DNA of 64,000 bases, taken from positions 1,933 to 65,932 of the IMG/VR virus record IMGVR_UViG_3300030419_006954. The stretch is one strand, 5' to 3'. The translations under genes were made by a program, and so were the position numbers. The notes below the pieces were generated by a model. The model was not told the DNA's origin and did no database searches. It saw nothing but the letters and a program-made list of their open reading frames with translations. Shown here piece by piece: positions 13,813 to 22,300 of the stretch. This DNA is from a virus. Positions within the stretch are counted from its first letter, which is position 1. Every line of letters begins with the position of its first letter.

Positions 13813-15303
13813 ATGGATTACAAGTATACCACGACTTTTGAATCCCCACTTTTAGCTTGTGAAATTAATGAGTCTTCATTAATTTCTAAAGCATCTTTAG
13901 AAACTTTAGCGCCCCTTGTCCCTTCTGACATTGATTACGAAAGCAATATAGACTTGTTGGGGGTGGCGTTTAATGCAGCGGTCGTAAATAAATTTAACAA
14001 AAATGGAGACGGCATGGACGCAGCCACAGCCGTAGAATACACTAATAATTTTATTCATAAACCCACCAATATAGAACACGACAAGACTAAGATAGTAGGC
14101 CATATCGCAGCTGCGGGTTATAGCGAATTTGGATCTAATAAATTATTAACAGCTGAACAAGCAAAAAGCACCACAGAACCATTCAATATTGCCTTGGGCG
14201 CTGTTCTTTATAGAACGGTTAATGAAAATTTTACTACTCTAGTAGAGAAATCTCTCGACCCTAATGACTCGGCTTTTCAAAAAGTTTCAGCGAGTTGGGA
14301 GGTAGGCTTCAATGATTATGTTTTGGCGGTGGGGAGTGACGTTTTAAGTGAGGCTAGAATAGTTTCTGATCCTGATAAAATTTTAGAATTACAGGGGTTT
14401 TTAAGGAGTTACGGTGGTAATGGCACAACAGATGAAGGTGAAAGCATTCATAGGTTAATTGTCGGAGATATTTATCCTTTGGGCATTGCATATACTCTCA
14501 ATCCCGCCGCCCAAGTAAAGGGGCTCTATAGCAAGCCTCCTGAAAAACCCCAAGTTTTTATAAACGATAAAAGGGATAAAATTTCACAAAATAATAATTT
14601 AAATGTAAACAACCAAAAGAACATTATCGACATGGAAATGGAAAAGACTCTGAATGAACTCAAAGAACTTCTTTCTGAGAAGAAATTCTCAGAAGAAGCG
14701 GTCGCCTCGATGACTGATACTTTTGCACAAGCTATTCGTGAGCGGGATGAAGAATACCGCAAGGATATCGAAGCGCAAAAAGCAGCTAAAGAAGGCGTGA
14801 CAAAGGAATACGAGGAATTGAAGTCCTCCGTTTCTGAGCTGGAAGAAAAGCTGAACGCCGCTAATGAGCGGATTTTAGTTTTTGAAAAAGAGAAGAAAGC
14901 TGAAGAAGCGGTTGCCTCTTTCAATGAGCGTATGGATAAGCTGGACGAAAAATTTGAGCTTGACGACGAAGATCGTGAATTCCTTGCCAAAGAACTTAAG
15001 AGTGTGGATAACGCAGAGGCTTATGAGGCTTTTGCTTCCAAATTAGAAGTTCTGTGGAAACACAAGAATAAAGAGGTTCAGGCAGAGTTTGATGCCCAAA
15101 TCCAAGCACGGATTGACGAAGAGGTAGCTAAGAGGGTTTCTACAGCTTCTACCGAAGAGGTGAAGATTGAAGAGGCTCTGGACGCAGCCGAGCCAACTGA
15201 CTCAGTTGTTTCCAATGCTAACGAAGCTGTCGCATCTGAAAAAACCAGCTTCCGCGATAAATTTAAGGCGGCATTTTCCCGCGACAATATTGAAATTTCT
15301 TAA
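13813..15303 (+). CDS. prohead protease fused to a coiled-coil scaffold
   Basis: ATG 13813 is one base past the previous stop and gives 496 residues. Residues 1-250 are a folded domain with the position and size of a prohead protease (LLGVAFNAAVVNKFN, a conserved NIEHDKTKIVGHI segment, then QKVSASWEVGF and DIYPLGIAYT), including His and Ser candidates in the NIEHD and KVSAS segments. Residues 275-460 are a long Glu/Lys-rich coiled coil typical of scaffold. Lambda-like phages make the scaffold from an internal start; ATG 14632 (MEMEKTLNELKE) could serve here, but no ribosome-binding site is visible. Confidence 0.6.
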   Translation: MDYKYTTTFESPLLACEINESSLISKASLETLAPLVPSDIDYESNIDLLGVAFNAAVVNKFNKNGDGMDAATAVEYTNNFIHKPTNIEHDKTKIVGHIAAAGYSEFGSNKLLTAEQAKSTTEPFNIALGAVLYRTVNENFTTLVEKSLDPNDSAFQKVSASWEVGFNDYVLAVGSDVLSEARIVSDPDKILELQGFLRSYGGNGTTDEGESIHRLIVGDIYPLGIAYTLNPAAQVKGLYSKPPEKPQVFINDKRDKISQNNNLNVNNQKNIIDMEMEKTLNELKELLSEKKFSEEAVASMTDTFAQAIRERDEEYRKDIEAQKAAKEGVTKEYEELKSSVSELEEKLNAANERILVFEKEKKAEEAVASFNERMDKLDEKFELDDEDREFLAKELKSVDNAEAYEAFASKLEVLWKHKNKEVQAEFDAQIQARIDEEVAKRVSTASTEEVKIEEALDAAEPTDSVVSNANEAVASEKTSFRDKFKAAFSRDNIEIS

Positions 15304-15320
15304 TTTAACAACTAAAAAAA

Positions 15321-15965
15321 ATGGCATTACGAATTCTACCATTCAGACAATACTCTGATCACGATGTTGTAAACCTGTATTCACTTGCGGACGCGAGTGT
15401 TCTTCCAGCTACAACAGACACAGGCGCTGGCGATGCTGGCGTTTTTGTAAAAGTATCGGCAGGTAACTTTAGCGCTGATCCAATAGATTACCAAACAAAT
15501 ACCTATTTGGGTGACACCAGCTATCCGTATCTTGGTAATACTACAATGTATCCCGAAGTTAACCTTGAAGTCACACCCTCTACCTCGGGCTCGATCCCGC
15601 TGGGTATGACCCTGTATCAAACGGCTAAAAACGATGAGAACGGCGAGAAGCTGCTCTACAATCCAACGAAGCAAACGGAACTACAAGCAATGCTCCCAGG
15701 CCAAGCTGTTCCTGTCGCAACTAAAGGTATCTTCACCTTGGCTGCTGCTGCCTTCGATGCTCCTACTCCCAGTGTGGGTGATGCTATTATCGCCTCTCAC
15801 ACCACTGCTGGTAAAGTTTCTGGAGTTGCAAGAGGTTCCGATGGGGTCTCGGGTGACATCAAATTCGGACACGTTATCGGAACAGGATCTCGGTCTACAG
15901 TAGGAAACGCCACAGACCAGTTTGTTGGCGATTACATTGTTGTGTCTTTTAATTGCAACATCTAA
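15321..15965 (+). CDS. putative head decoration protein
   Basis: The 214-residue, small-residue-rich, beta-type protein lies between the protease-scaffold and the major capsid gene, the usual place for a decoration protein. It contains IPLGMTLYQT and AMLPGQAVPVATKGIFTL, typical of capsid-cement proteins that hold a VAxxG strand after a PGQ loop. Codon use is more GC-rich than that of neighbours, as in the capsid gene, hinting at high expression. It ends a few bases before the capsid start. Confidence 0.5.
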   Translation: MALRILPFRQYSDHDVVNLYSLADASVLPATTDTGAGDAGVFVKVSAGNFSADPIDYQTNTYLGDTSYPYLGNTTMYPEVNLEVTPSTSGSIPLGMTLYQTAKNDENGEKLLYNPTKQTELQAMLPGQAVPVATKGIFTLAAAAFDAPTPSVGDAIIASHTTAGKVSGVARGSDGVSGDIKFGHVIGTGSRSTVGNATDQFVGDYIVVSFNCNI

Positions 15966-15985
15966 TTAGAAAGGATTTTATTACA

Positions 15986-17140
15986 ATGAAACTTACTTTA
16001 AAAAGAACCCCCGAACAAGTCGAGCTTGTAAAAGCCATGGCTTCACGCAACCGAAACGTTGCATACGAGGCGCAGGTTGCACTTGCTGAGTTCATCGGAC
16101 CAGTTTTGGCCGAGGTTCTCAATAACGCTCCAACAGTGAGCAATCTGTTCCAATCTCTTCAGTTTAACGCTGATGACAATCCAAGCATCCCGCTGGATCT
16201 TTACTACAATATCTCTGACGAAGACTACGTTAATGTGTGGAGTCAGAGTCATGCGGGTGGTCTTCCAAGCAACCAAGTGTTGCCGACCGCTTCTGAACTG
16301 AAGCTTGCTACTTACAGCCTTGACACTGCGGTCGATTTTGATCGTCGTTATGCTGCTAAGAGCCGCTTGGATGTTGTGGGCAAGACCTTCACTCGCGTGG
16401 CGCAAGAAATTCTTCTTAAGCAGGAGCGGACTTCCGCTACTCTGCTTATGACTGCTCTTGCTAATGCTACTACAACCTCTTCTACAGCTACGAATGACGC
16501 TCACATTATTGCTAACGCAATTGATGACAAGTTTATGCTCGCAGATGTAAATGATTTATTCATTCTCGCGAAGCGGATTAACAGCTCATGGATTAACGGA
16601 ACTCCCACCGTTCGCACTCGCGGAATTACAGATATTATCTGTTCTCCTGAGGTTGTGGGTGATATTCGCGCACAGGCTTACAACCCTGTTAACACGAAAG
16701 ATGTTGACGGTAGCGCCCTTGGCGCTGGGGAAATGCCCATAGCGGCTCCTGAGAGTGTTCGTGACAGCTTGTATAATAACGCTGGTCTGACCAGCTTTAT
16801 GGGTCTTAACATCTTGGAATATAACGAGATGGGCGCTGGACAGAAGTTTAACGAGTTGTTCGCTAATACGGCGCTCGGAACGACTTACACCTCCTTAAGC
16901 ACCTCGACGAGTTTTGGTTTCGCTCGCACCGATGAAATTGTAGTTGGTGTGGATCGCAGCCGCGATTCCCTCATTCGGGCCGTTGCTACAGATTCCGAAA
17001 GCGGAAGCGAATTCAACCTGATTGCTGACGATCAGTATAGCATTCGCCAGAATAAGATCGGCTACTTCGGCGCTGTCGAAGAAGGTCGCGTGGTTCTCGA
17101 TAACCGAGTTCTGGTTGGTTGCGCTATTAAACGCAGCTAA
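15986..17140 (+). CDS. major capsid protein
   Basis: ATG 15986, preceded by a good ribosome-binding site (GAAAGGA, 15969-15975), gives 384 residues. The length, the position after protease-scaffold and decoration genes, a long N-terminal helix (EQVELVKAMASRNRNVAYEA), the P-domain-like centre and the final strands (YFGAVEEGRVVLDNRVLVG) fit an HK97-fold capsid protein. Codon use is noticeably biased towards frequent codons, consistent with very high expression. A strong terminator follows at once. No direct match was possible, so the assignment rests on context and size. Confidence 0.75.
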   Translation: MKLTLKRTPEQVELVKAMASRNRNVAYEAQVALAEFIGPVLAEVLNNAPTVSNLFQSLQFNADDNPSIPLDLYYNISDEDYVNVWSQSHAGGLPSNQVLPTASELKLATYSLDTAVDFDRRYAAKSRLDVVGKTFTRVAQEILLKQERTSATLLMTALANATTTSSTATNDAHIIANAIDDKFMLADVNDLFILAKRINSSWINGTPTVRTRGITDIICSPEVVGDIRAQAYNPVNTKDVDGSALGAGEMPIAAPESVRDSLYNNAGLTSFMGLNILEYNEMGAGQKFNELFANTALGTTYTSLSTSTSFGFARTDEIVVGVDRSRDSLIRAVATDSESGSEFNLIADDQYSIRQNKIGYFGAVEEGRVVLDNRVLVGCAIKRS

Positions 17141-17160
17141 TCAATAACCCCCAAATTTTA

Positions 17161-17192
17161 AAAAGCCGCTCTTTCGGGAGCGGCTTTTTTTT
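17161..17192 (+). terminator. rho-independent terminator after the capsid gene
   Basis: AAAAGCCGCTC, loop TTTCGG, GAGCGGCTTTT and further T: an 11-bp stem with a UUCG-type loop and a T-run, 20 bases after the capsid stop codon. The clearest terminator in the window. Confidence 0.93.
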
Positions 17193-17210
17193 GTGCAATT
17201 TTTGCTTTAT

Positions 17211-17219
17211 GTGTATATA
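17211..17219 (+). promoter_or_regulatory. late-promoter-like box GTGTATATA
   Basis: GTGTATATA sits just after the terminator and six bases before the ATG at 17226, so transcription can restart for the connector genes. Confidence 0.45.
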
Positions 17220-17225
17220 ATATAT

Positions 17226-17672
17226 ATGGCTAAGAAGAAAGCAACTAAGAAAAAAGCCCCTTTTAAGGAGGTCACTACAGGTCAAGAACAGCCTGTGAAA
17301 AAGGGGATTATGGAGGAATTAAAAGAACTCAAGGAAAAGGGAGAAACCAGCACTGCTCGCTATAGAGAGGTTTTAAGAGAGGTCGAGATCTTATATGGAA
17401 CAGGAGAAACTAATTCTTTTGGCACTAATGATTTAGGCATCTTAAAAGAAAACCTAAACAAGATGAGCAAGGCTGACTTACAGGCTTTTGCCAAAAAAGT
17501 TGGTATTAACCCTTTTTACGACAAACATTTATTAATGCAAAATATTATAAAAGAATTCAACCGCCTCCAAAGCCGTAGCAATCTTTTTACAGTTCCGCAG
17601 CCTGTCCCTGCTTTAGAGTTAGATCCTGAAAATCCCGCAGATAAAGATCTTCTAGATTGGTTAAATAGCTAA
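17226..17672 (+). CDS. putative head protein with a SAP/HeH-like helical motif
   Basis: ATG 17226 gives 148 residues. The N-terminus is Lys-rich (MAKKKATKKKAPFKE). Residues 75-115 (LNKMSKADLQAFAKKVGI, then DKHLLMQNIIKEF) resemble the helix-extended-helix/SAP-type DNA-binding fold found at the start of some phage head proteins. It lies between capsid and a putative connector. Function unknown; perhaps a head-completion or DNA-contact protein. Confidence 0.45.
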   Translation: MAKKKATKKKAPFKEVTTGQEQPVKKGIMEELKELKEKGETSTARYREVLREVEILYGTGETNSFGTNDLGILKENLNKMSKADLQAFAKKVGINPFYDKHLLMQNIIKEFNRLQSRSNLFTVPQPVPALELDPENPADKDLLDWLNS

Positions 17673-17677
17673 ACGCT

Positions 17678-17686
17678 GTGTAATAC
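17678..17686 (+). promoter_or_regulatory. late-promoter-like box GTGTAATAC
   Basis: GTGTAATAC five bases before the ATG of the 17692 gene. Confidence 0.4.
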
Positions 17687-17691
17687 AATAT

Positions 17692-18186
17692 ATGCCCACT
17701 GTATTAGAAGACCTCGCCTCGGGTATTGTAGTTACTGAATTCGATGGCGACACCGCAATAGCGACTGTAGCTAACGTTAGCGGTTGGCTTTACGAAAACC
17801 TTGGCCAAGTTAATACTTATCTGTATACAGATTTTGATGGGGCTACAGCGAGTGGGACTTATGGTGTTATGGACATTGAAGCTCAAAATGTCCTTAAAGA
17901 GCTTTACCTTTGCAATTACTATAATAAGCAAGCGAGAAATGCTCTCAGGGGCATCACAAACTCCAGTGTGAGTGGAGACAACGTTTTGTCTCTAAAGGAC
18001 GGAGAAAGCTCTGTGACGTTCGTTAACCGTAATGAGGTGTCGAAGGTCTACAGGGGACTCGCAAGCGACTGTATGGAGAAGGTGACGCGATTAGCGGCTC
18101 AATACAATATCTACCAAGCACAGCCTCGCCAGCTAGGAGGAATAGATGCTAGTGGATATGCTACAGTATACCCAATCGCTGATTAA
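17692..18186 (+). CDS. putative head-tail connector
   Basis: The 164-residue product has an N-terminal acidic part and a helical core (EAQNVLKELYLCNYYNKQARNAL, key residues VLKELYLCNYY; then VSKVYRGLASDCMEKVTRLAAQYNIYQ). Small helical proteins in this position after the capsid gene are usually neck or connector proteins. No specific family is seen. It meets a minus-strand gene tail to tail 10 bases later. Confidence 0.4.
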   Translation: MPTVLEDLASGIVVTEFDGDTAIATVANVSGWLYENLGQVNTYLYTDFDGATASGTYGVMDIEAQNVLKELYLCNYYNKQARNALRGITNSSVSGDNVLSLKDGESSVTFVNRNEVSKVYRGLASDCMEKVTRLAAQYNIYQAQPRQLGGIDASGYATVYPIAD

Positions 18187-18196
18187 AAACTAATAC

Positions 18197-18454
18197 TTAT
18201 TTCTTGGACCTCAAGGCTATCCTTAGAGCTTTGCGATCTTTTTTGTATTGAGTCCTCAAGGCGGTAGCATCAGCAGGATGAGCCTTAAGAGCGGCAAAGT
18301 ATTCTTTCTTTAAAGAACCCAAGCTGGTGTGAGCTGTTTTTTTAGGAGCCTCCCTTTTGGGCTCCTCCTTTTTGGGCTCCTCCTTTTTGGGAGGGGCCAC
18401 CCTTTTTTTGGGTTCGCTTTTTTTAGCGCGAACCAATTTTTTAGAAGCTGGCAT
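18197..18454 (-). CDS. Lys/Ala/Pro-rich basic protein with KKEEP repeats
   Basis: The 85-residue protein has a histone-H1-like composition: KKEEPKKEEPKREAPKK in the middle, encoded by a 15-base tandem repeat at about 18344-18390, and a basic helical tail (YKKDRKALRIALRSKK). Such proteins bind DNA non-specifically or act as flexible tethers. It is the last gene of the inverted structural block. Function not known. Confidence 0.5.
   Translation of the reverse strand: MPASKKLVRAKKSEPKKRVAPPKKEEPKKEEPKREAPKKTAHTSLGSLKKEYFAALKAHPADATALRTQYKKDRKALRIALRSKK
18344..18390. repeat. 15-base tandem repeat encoding KKEEP
   Basis: GGGCTCCTCCTTTTT-type unit present about three times, in frame in the 18197-18454 gene. 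Copy number may vary between relatives. Confidence 0.7.
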
Positions 18455-18475
18455 AATAAAAATAAAGTAGAGTGA

Positions 18476-18826
18476 TTAATCGAAACTTTGGAGAATTTCT
18501 TTGAATCTGCGGAAAGCCTCAGAATAGAAGGTTTCGAAATGAGAATAATAATCTATTCCCAGAATTTTAGCGTAGGATTTTAAAGTTGATTCACTTGGCT
18601 CATCTTTTACAAGAGCGTTACTGAAGTCTTCCACACTTTTCCAAGGTAAAACTGACTTGTGAGGGAGTGGCAATTTGTTTTTATGTTTGTAAGTAGGCAG
18701 TGGAGAAGATGTCGTTTTTTCCGAGTGGAAAACCAGTGGTCTTTTCTTTTTCTCGGGTGTCGAGTCGCGTTGGGGCTTTGCCCCAAGCTTATTAAAAGCC
18801 TCGGAAGGGTTATTTTTTTCTTTCAT
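18476..18826 (-). CDS. unknown 116-residue protein
   Basis: The N-terminal 70 residues are basic and proline-rich (NKLGAKPQRDSTPEKKKRP), probably disordered. The C-terminal 45 residues (STLKSYAKILGIDYYSHFETF) look helical. It starts five bases after the stop of the tail-tube gene and shares its strand, so it is probably co-expressed with it. It might be a small tail-associated protein or chaperone. No family is recognised. Confidence 0.45.
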   Translation of the reverse strand: MKEKNNPSEAFNKLGAKPQRDSTPEKKKRPLVFHSEKTTSSPLPTYKHKNKLPLPHKSVLPWKSVEDFSNALVKDEPSESTLKSYAKILGIDYYSHFETFYSEAFRRFKEILQSFD

Positions 18827-18831
18827 ATCTC

Positions 18832-20004
18832 CTATAGACTACCACCACCGTGGGCAGATCTCTTAAGTCCATTTTGTCCCGTCACCCAAAGAACGGAGGT
18901 ATTTATACCGCTCATAAAGACACCATCAATAATGTCCTCAGGGCCACCAATTTGCGCGGTGAAGGTTAAGTCAACAGATTTGTTAGCTCCGATACTAGAA
19001 CTCCAGCTTTCGCTTTCGACTAGCGCTCCTTTGAAGTCCCACTTAATTGCGTGTTGGGCATCGGAATCTTTCATTGTGATAGAAACGTCTTGTTCGGGCT
19101 GTTCTAAAAGCGTGGATAAGCTTTTTGCGTTCTGCTCGTTCATAATAGCGCTGACACTCATTGTGGTGACAACTGGGAAATCAACAGTCCGCGCAAACGC
19201 GAACTTACTTCCCAAACGATCCAGAGGTGTTCTAGAAAGAGGAACAGAAATGGTAGCGCTTTGAACGTGGGCTCCTGCGGTAGCGCCAAGATCAGTAATG
19301 GTATCCCCATCCATGGCCGAAAGTCCTAAGGTAATATCTCCTGGGCGCAGAGCAGTAATACTGCCACTAGTAAGCGCTGCTGCCTCTAACCCACTGCTTG
19401 GAAGTGGTAAGGCAACCCCCGAGTCAGTAAAAATCGTCCCGAGTGATTGGTCTACAGATGGGTTTTCGATAGTGGAGGGAGAACCCCCTGCATTAGAAGA
19501 ACGCACATTAGCGCCTTCCATAGAAACACTCGCGGTGGGAAGAGACCCGACTGAAAGATCAATAGAATAATCGCTGAGATAACAATTACCAATACCGATA
19601 ACTCTATCCGTGCTCTCATAGGCATCTCCAGCATTTAAATCCTCACCCTCAGGAGAGGTCACAATGTAAAGATTAACTCCAGATCCAGCAGTGAGGTGTC
19701 CAGAAGCGAAGTTTCCTTGAGAATCACCAGCTCCTGTTTGAACATAAAAGCCTAAACATCTTTCATTAAAGCCGTCAGTTAAGTAATAAGAAAAATCAGC
19801 ATTTACAGTCGGCGGCTCCAGAACTAAAGAGTCAATTCGCGCAAGCTGCCCATATTGGTTAACATCTTGACGATTAATAGTGTAGCTGTAATTAGCGCTT
19901 TGAACCCTACGCAATTGTTCGTGTGGTGCTATTCCAGTAGAGGTCGCGTATTCGCTGATAAAAAGGCCCTCGGATTGATAAATTACTCTGTTTCTGGTTG
20001 CCAT
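18832..20004 (-). CDS. major tail tube protein
   Basis: The 390-residue, beta-rich, low-Lys protein fits a siphovirus major tail protein. It contains the family pattern also seen in the 32809-33903 protein: NYSYTINRQDVNQYGQL near residue 38, IGNCYLSDYSIDLSVGSLPT near 145, and VQSATISVPLSRTPLDRLG near 250 followed by a second strand-rich domain. Hexameric rings of this protein would form the tube around the tape measure protein. An A/G-rich ribosome-binding site (AAAGGAAAG) lies upstream. It is encoded opposite to the capsid and tape measure genes. Confidence 0.7.
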   Translation of the reverse strand: MATRNRVIYQSEGLFISEYATSTGIAPHEQLRRVQSANYSYTINRQDVNQYGQLARIDSLVLEPPTVNADFSYYLTDGFNERCLGFYVQTGAGDSQGNFASGHLTAGSGVNLYIVTSPEGEDLNAGDAYESTDRVIGIGNCYLSDYSIDLSVGSLPTASVSMEGANVRSSNAGGSPSTIENPSVDQSLGTIFTDSGVALPLPSSGLEAAALTSGSITALRPGDITLGLSAMDGDTITDLGATAGAHVQSATISVPLSRTPLDRLGSKFAFARTVDFPVVTTMSVSAIMNEQNAKSLSTLLEQPEQDVSITMKDSDAQHAIKWDFKGALVESESWSSSIGANKSVDLTFTAQIGGPEDIIDGVFMSGINTSVLWVTGQNGLKRSAHGGGSL

Positions 20005-20053
20005 GATAAAAGATTCTTTCCTTTGTTTACAGTTTTATTATTAAAATATGAAA

Positions 20054-20902
20054 TTACTCAAAGCGATACCTGTATTTTAAAATGTCAAAATCAACAAACC
20101 CTATGTATAGCTCATTAGCTAATGTCTTTCTTGTTCTGTCGGTTAATTTAGAAGTCCGCACCTTGTCGATGATGAATTGATCTACTCCCGTGTAGGAGCT
20201 TATTAAGTTTGTATAGGAATATTCACCATTTTTTAGGTCTCCGAGTTCTGTGATGGGATAACCACTCATTGGAATTGCGGTAAAGCCCTCATTAACTGAG
20301 TCCATAAAAATAGACAACACCCCATCTAATTGATAAGAGTCTTCTGCGAGCACTACCGCATTAGCATGAATGGTAGTGTCCTGCATTCCCCCGAAGGCAA
20401 AAGGTTTGTTTTCTGCCACGGAAGTGGAAAGGAAAATCGCAGGAACCACATCATCATAGGGTTCAATATAGGTTTCTGGACCTGAAGGGAGACGGGAATT
20501 AACTACATATTTATTTTCCACAATTAAGTCGTCTTCGGTATCATTGGTAAGATAAACACTAAAATCTTTTACCGCGAATTCTCCTGTGATTGTAGAGCTT
20601 GTAACATCCCCCGATATCAACGCTCTGCCGTTGTCCATGTCAAAAACAACACCATCATTTCTGCCTGATAAGCCCCCGTTGATATAAACACCTGTGGGGA
20701 TAGTTGCTCCTGCGATAGAAGAATCTGTAACCCATTGTTTATAGGGGCTCCCGTAAGCTGTGTAGGTGCTGTCGAGCCGAGGATCAGAATAATAATAAAA
20801 AGTCCCCGTTTTATTACTATAAGCCTCTCCTTTTTTTAATAAAAAATTATCAAACCAAAGGAAAAATGAAGTGGTCAGCTTATGTTGGAATTGTGCAATC
20901 AT
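20054..20902 (-). CDS. putative tail-completion or neck protein
   Basis: The 282-residue protein starts with ATG 20902, overlapping the previous stop by four bases (ATGA). It has an N-terminal helix (MIAQFQHKLTTSFFLWFDNFLL) and a long beta-rich body with a Tyr-rich segment (GTFYYYSDPRLDSTY). By order (connector, HK97 gp10-like, this, tail tube) it could be a tail terminator-like protein, although it is longer than usual. No motif settles it. Confidence 0.4.
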   Translation of the reverse strand: MIAQFQHKLTTSFFLWFDNFLLKKGEAYSNKTGTFYYYSDPRLDSTYTAYGSPYKQWVTDSSIAGATIPTGVYINGGLSGRNDGVVFDMDNGRALISGDVTSSTITGEFAVKDFSVYLTNDTEDDLIVENKYVVNSRLPSGPETYIEPYDDVVPAIFLSTSVAENKPFAFGGMQDTTIHANAVVLAEDSYQLDGVLSIFMDSVNEGFTAIPMSGYPITELGDLKNGEYSYTNLISSYTGVDQFIIDKVRTSKLTDRTRKTLANELYIGFVDFDILKYRYRFE

Positions 20903-21486
20903 TTCAATTCTTCAAACTTTTTTTTATATTTGCGTAGAAACGCTGAAATGTAGGGGGTGTTTTGGAATTTCCCGCCTCTGACCTTTACACTTGTTTGGAT
21001 GGCTGCGCCTGATCTGCCTTTGTTTTTTCTCAACAAATGGCCCAGCCCTGAAAGTCCACGCTCGATCCCCTCTGCCCAGCTTCTTCCCGTCGCCCACGGA
21101 AGGGGGGTTATGGAGAAAATATCTTCAGGAAGAGGCAGGTTAACCTTAAAATTTACTCCCAATCCTTTGGTTGGGCTTTTTATCTCTGACCCGTATTCAA
21201 AGGTTACGCTTTCGAGGAGTGTTAAAATGGGGGCTATCGGGTCCGATCCTTGGTCAAAGCCAATAAAAGCAAAAAGATTGCTTGTTCCTCCTAGAGTCCC
21301 GCTAATGTTAGTGCCTCCAGCTCCTGCCATAATTTCTTGAGTAATAGGATTAGCCAGAAACTCATTTATCATTTCTTGCTTAATTTGTTTAAATTTTTTT
21401 CTAGCCTCTATATCCAAGCCTTTTCTGGTTAATTTTGGGACTTGGCGCTGAAGAGCCAAAACAACATCTGGTTCTAAAAAAGCCAT
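20899..21486 (-). CDS. putative tail-completion protein, HK97 gp10-like
   Basis: The 195-residue protein has a basic helical N-terminus (KGLDIEARKKFKQIKQEM) and a conserved-looking GRSWAEGIERGLSGLGHLLR segment, then RGGKFQNTPYISAFLRKYKKKF. HK97 gp10-type proteins typically have an N-terminal helix followed by a beta sheet and sit between connector and tail tube genes, as here. One-base overlap with the previous gene and four with the next. The assignment rests mostly on position. Confidence 0.4.
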   Translation of the reverse strand: MAFLEPDVVLALQRQVPKLTRKGLDIEARKKFKQIKQEMINEFLANPITQEIMAGAGGTNISGTLGGTSNLFAFIGFDQGSDPIAPILTLLESVTFEYGSEIKSPTKGLGVNFKVNLPLPEDIFSITPLPWATGRSWAEGIERGLSGLGHLLRKNKGRSGAAIQTSVKVRGGKFQNTPYISAFLRKYKKKFEELK

Positions 21487-21956
21487 TAGGAGTCTACAGG
21501 GCTAAGGGTAAAGGTGTAAAACTGGTTAGAGGTGAACCCTCTGGGTTGTCCATCGCTTTCAATAAGGAATTTTGTTCCGTCGAATTCAACTCTACGGGCT
21601 TCACTCAAATAGGTGTATGCGGCTTCTTTGACTACAATTTTTACGGTTCCGTCAGGGACCACTACCTTGTTCTGAGTTCCTGCTTGTTCTGTAGGGCCAT
21701 CGTCAGTAAGATAAGAAGTGTCCATATCATCATAGTAGATTCTTGCCTCAAAGGTTTGAGAGACGGTTGTATATTCCACTGATGTATTAGACCCCGTATT
21801 TGTGCGTTTATACAAAGAATTCCAAGAGTCGGTAGATGCGATTAAGGTTTTTTTAGCTGTTTTGTATACAGTAATAGTTCGCGCAAAAGTGGTATGTAGC
21901 GTATCTGCTAGATTTTGGACTTTTGTGATTTGATCTGCTGATAAAAATCCTGCCAT
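21486..21956 (-). CDS. putative head-tail stopper/connector
   Basis: The 156-residue protein (MAGFLSADQITKVQNLADTL) has a helical N-terminus and a beta-rich body with a C-terminal VEFDGTKFLIESDGQPRGF segment. Its size, all-beta body and position first in the block fit head-tail stopper proteins (SPP1 gp16-like). It has a minus-strand GTGTAAAAAT box before its ATG. Confidence 0.4.
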   Translation of the reverse strand: MAGFLSADQITKVQNLADTLHTTFARTITVYKTAKKTLIASTDSWNSLYKRTNTGSNTSVEYTTVSQTFEARIYYDDMDTSYLTDDGPTEQAGTQNKVVVPDGTVKIVVKEAAYTYLSEARRVEFDGTKFLIESDGQPRGFTSNQFYTFTLSPVDS

Positions 21957-21960
21957 ATTG

Positions 21961-21970
21961 ATTTTTACAC
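21961..21970 (-). promoter_or_regulatory. late-promoter-like box GTGTAAAAAT on the minus strand
   Basis: GTGTAAAAAT, read leftward, ends four bases before the ATG at 21956. It would drive the inverted connector/tail-tube block. Confidence 0.4.
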
Positions 21971-22001
21971 TTTTATTTATATAATAAGATAGGTTTAAGG
22001 C

Positions 22002-22289
22002 ATGGACGCTAAAAAAAGTTTAAATAAGGAGTCTCATGATGAAATTTCTAGGCTATTTAAAATGATGTTAATGATGGTGGAGGATATGAAACAGGACCAT
22101 GATTTTCATTATGAAAAGCTTTATGAAAACATCCCTGAAGAATATCATAAAATTATTAATACAGCTAATCACTTTACCCCTTCCAAGGTTAATTGGATTA
22201 GAAAAAGAATTTTAGATATTGGGAACGAATCAATTAGAAATTTCGGGTCGTCTCTTGATAATTATACAGTAAGCTTTGTGTTTAAATAA
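22002..22289 (+). CDS. unknown 95-residue helical protein
   Basis: The product is mostly helical and rich in Met, Lys and His (MMLMMVEDMKQDHDFHYEKL). It is divergent from the 21956 gene and 11 bases before the putative tail chaperone gene, so it probably belongs to the tail operon. No family is recognised. Confidence 0.5.
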   Translation: MDAKKSLNKESHDEISRLFKMMLMMVEDMKQDHDFHYEKLYENIPEEYHKIINTANHFTPSKVNWIRKRILDIGNESIRNFGSSLDNYTVSFVFK

Positions 22290-22300
22290 GGAATAAGGTT

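Noticed and set aside
14632-15303. Separate internal scaffold gene
   Set aside because: An in-frame ATG pair exists, but there is no ribosome-binding site in front, so I left it as a possibility in the protease-scaffold entry rather than a feature.
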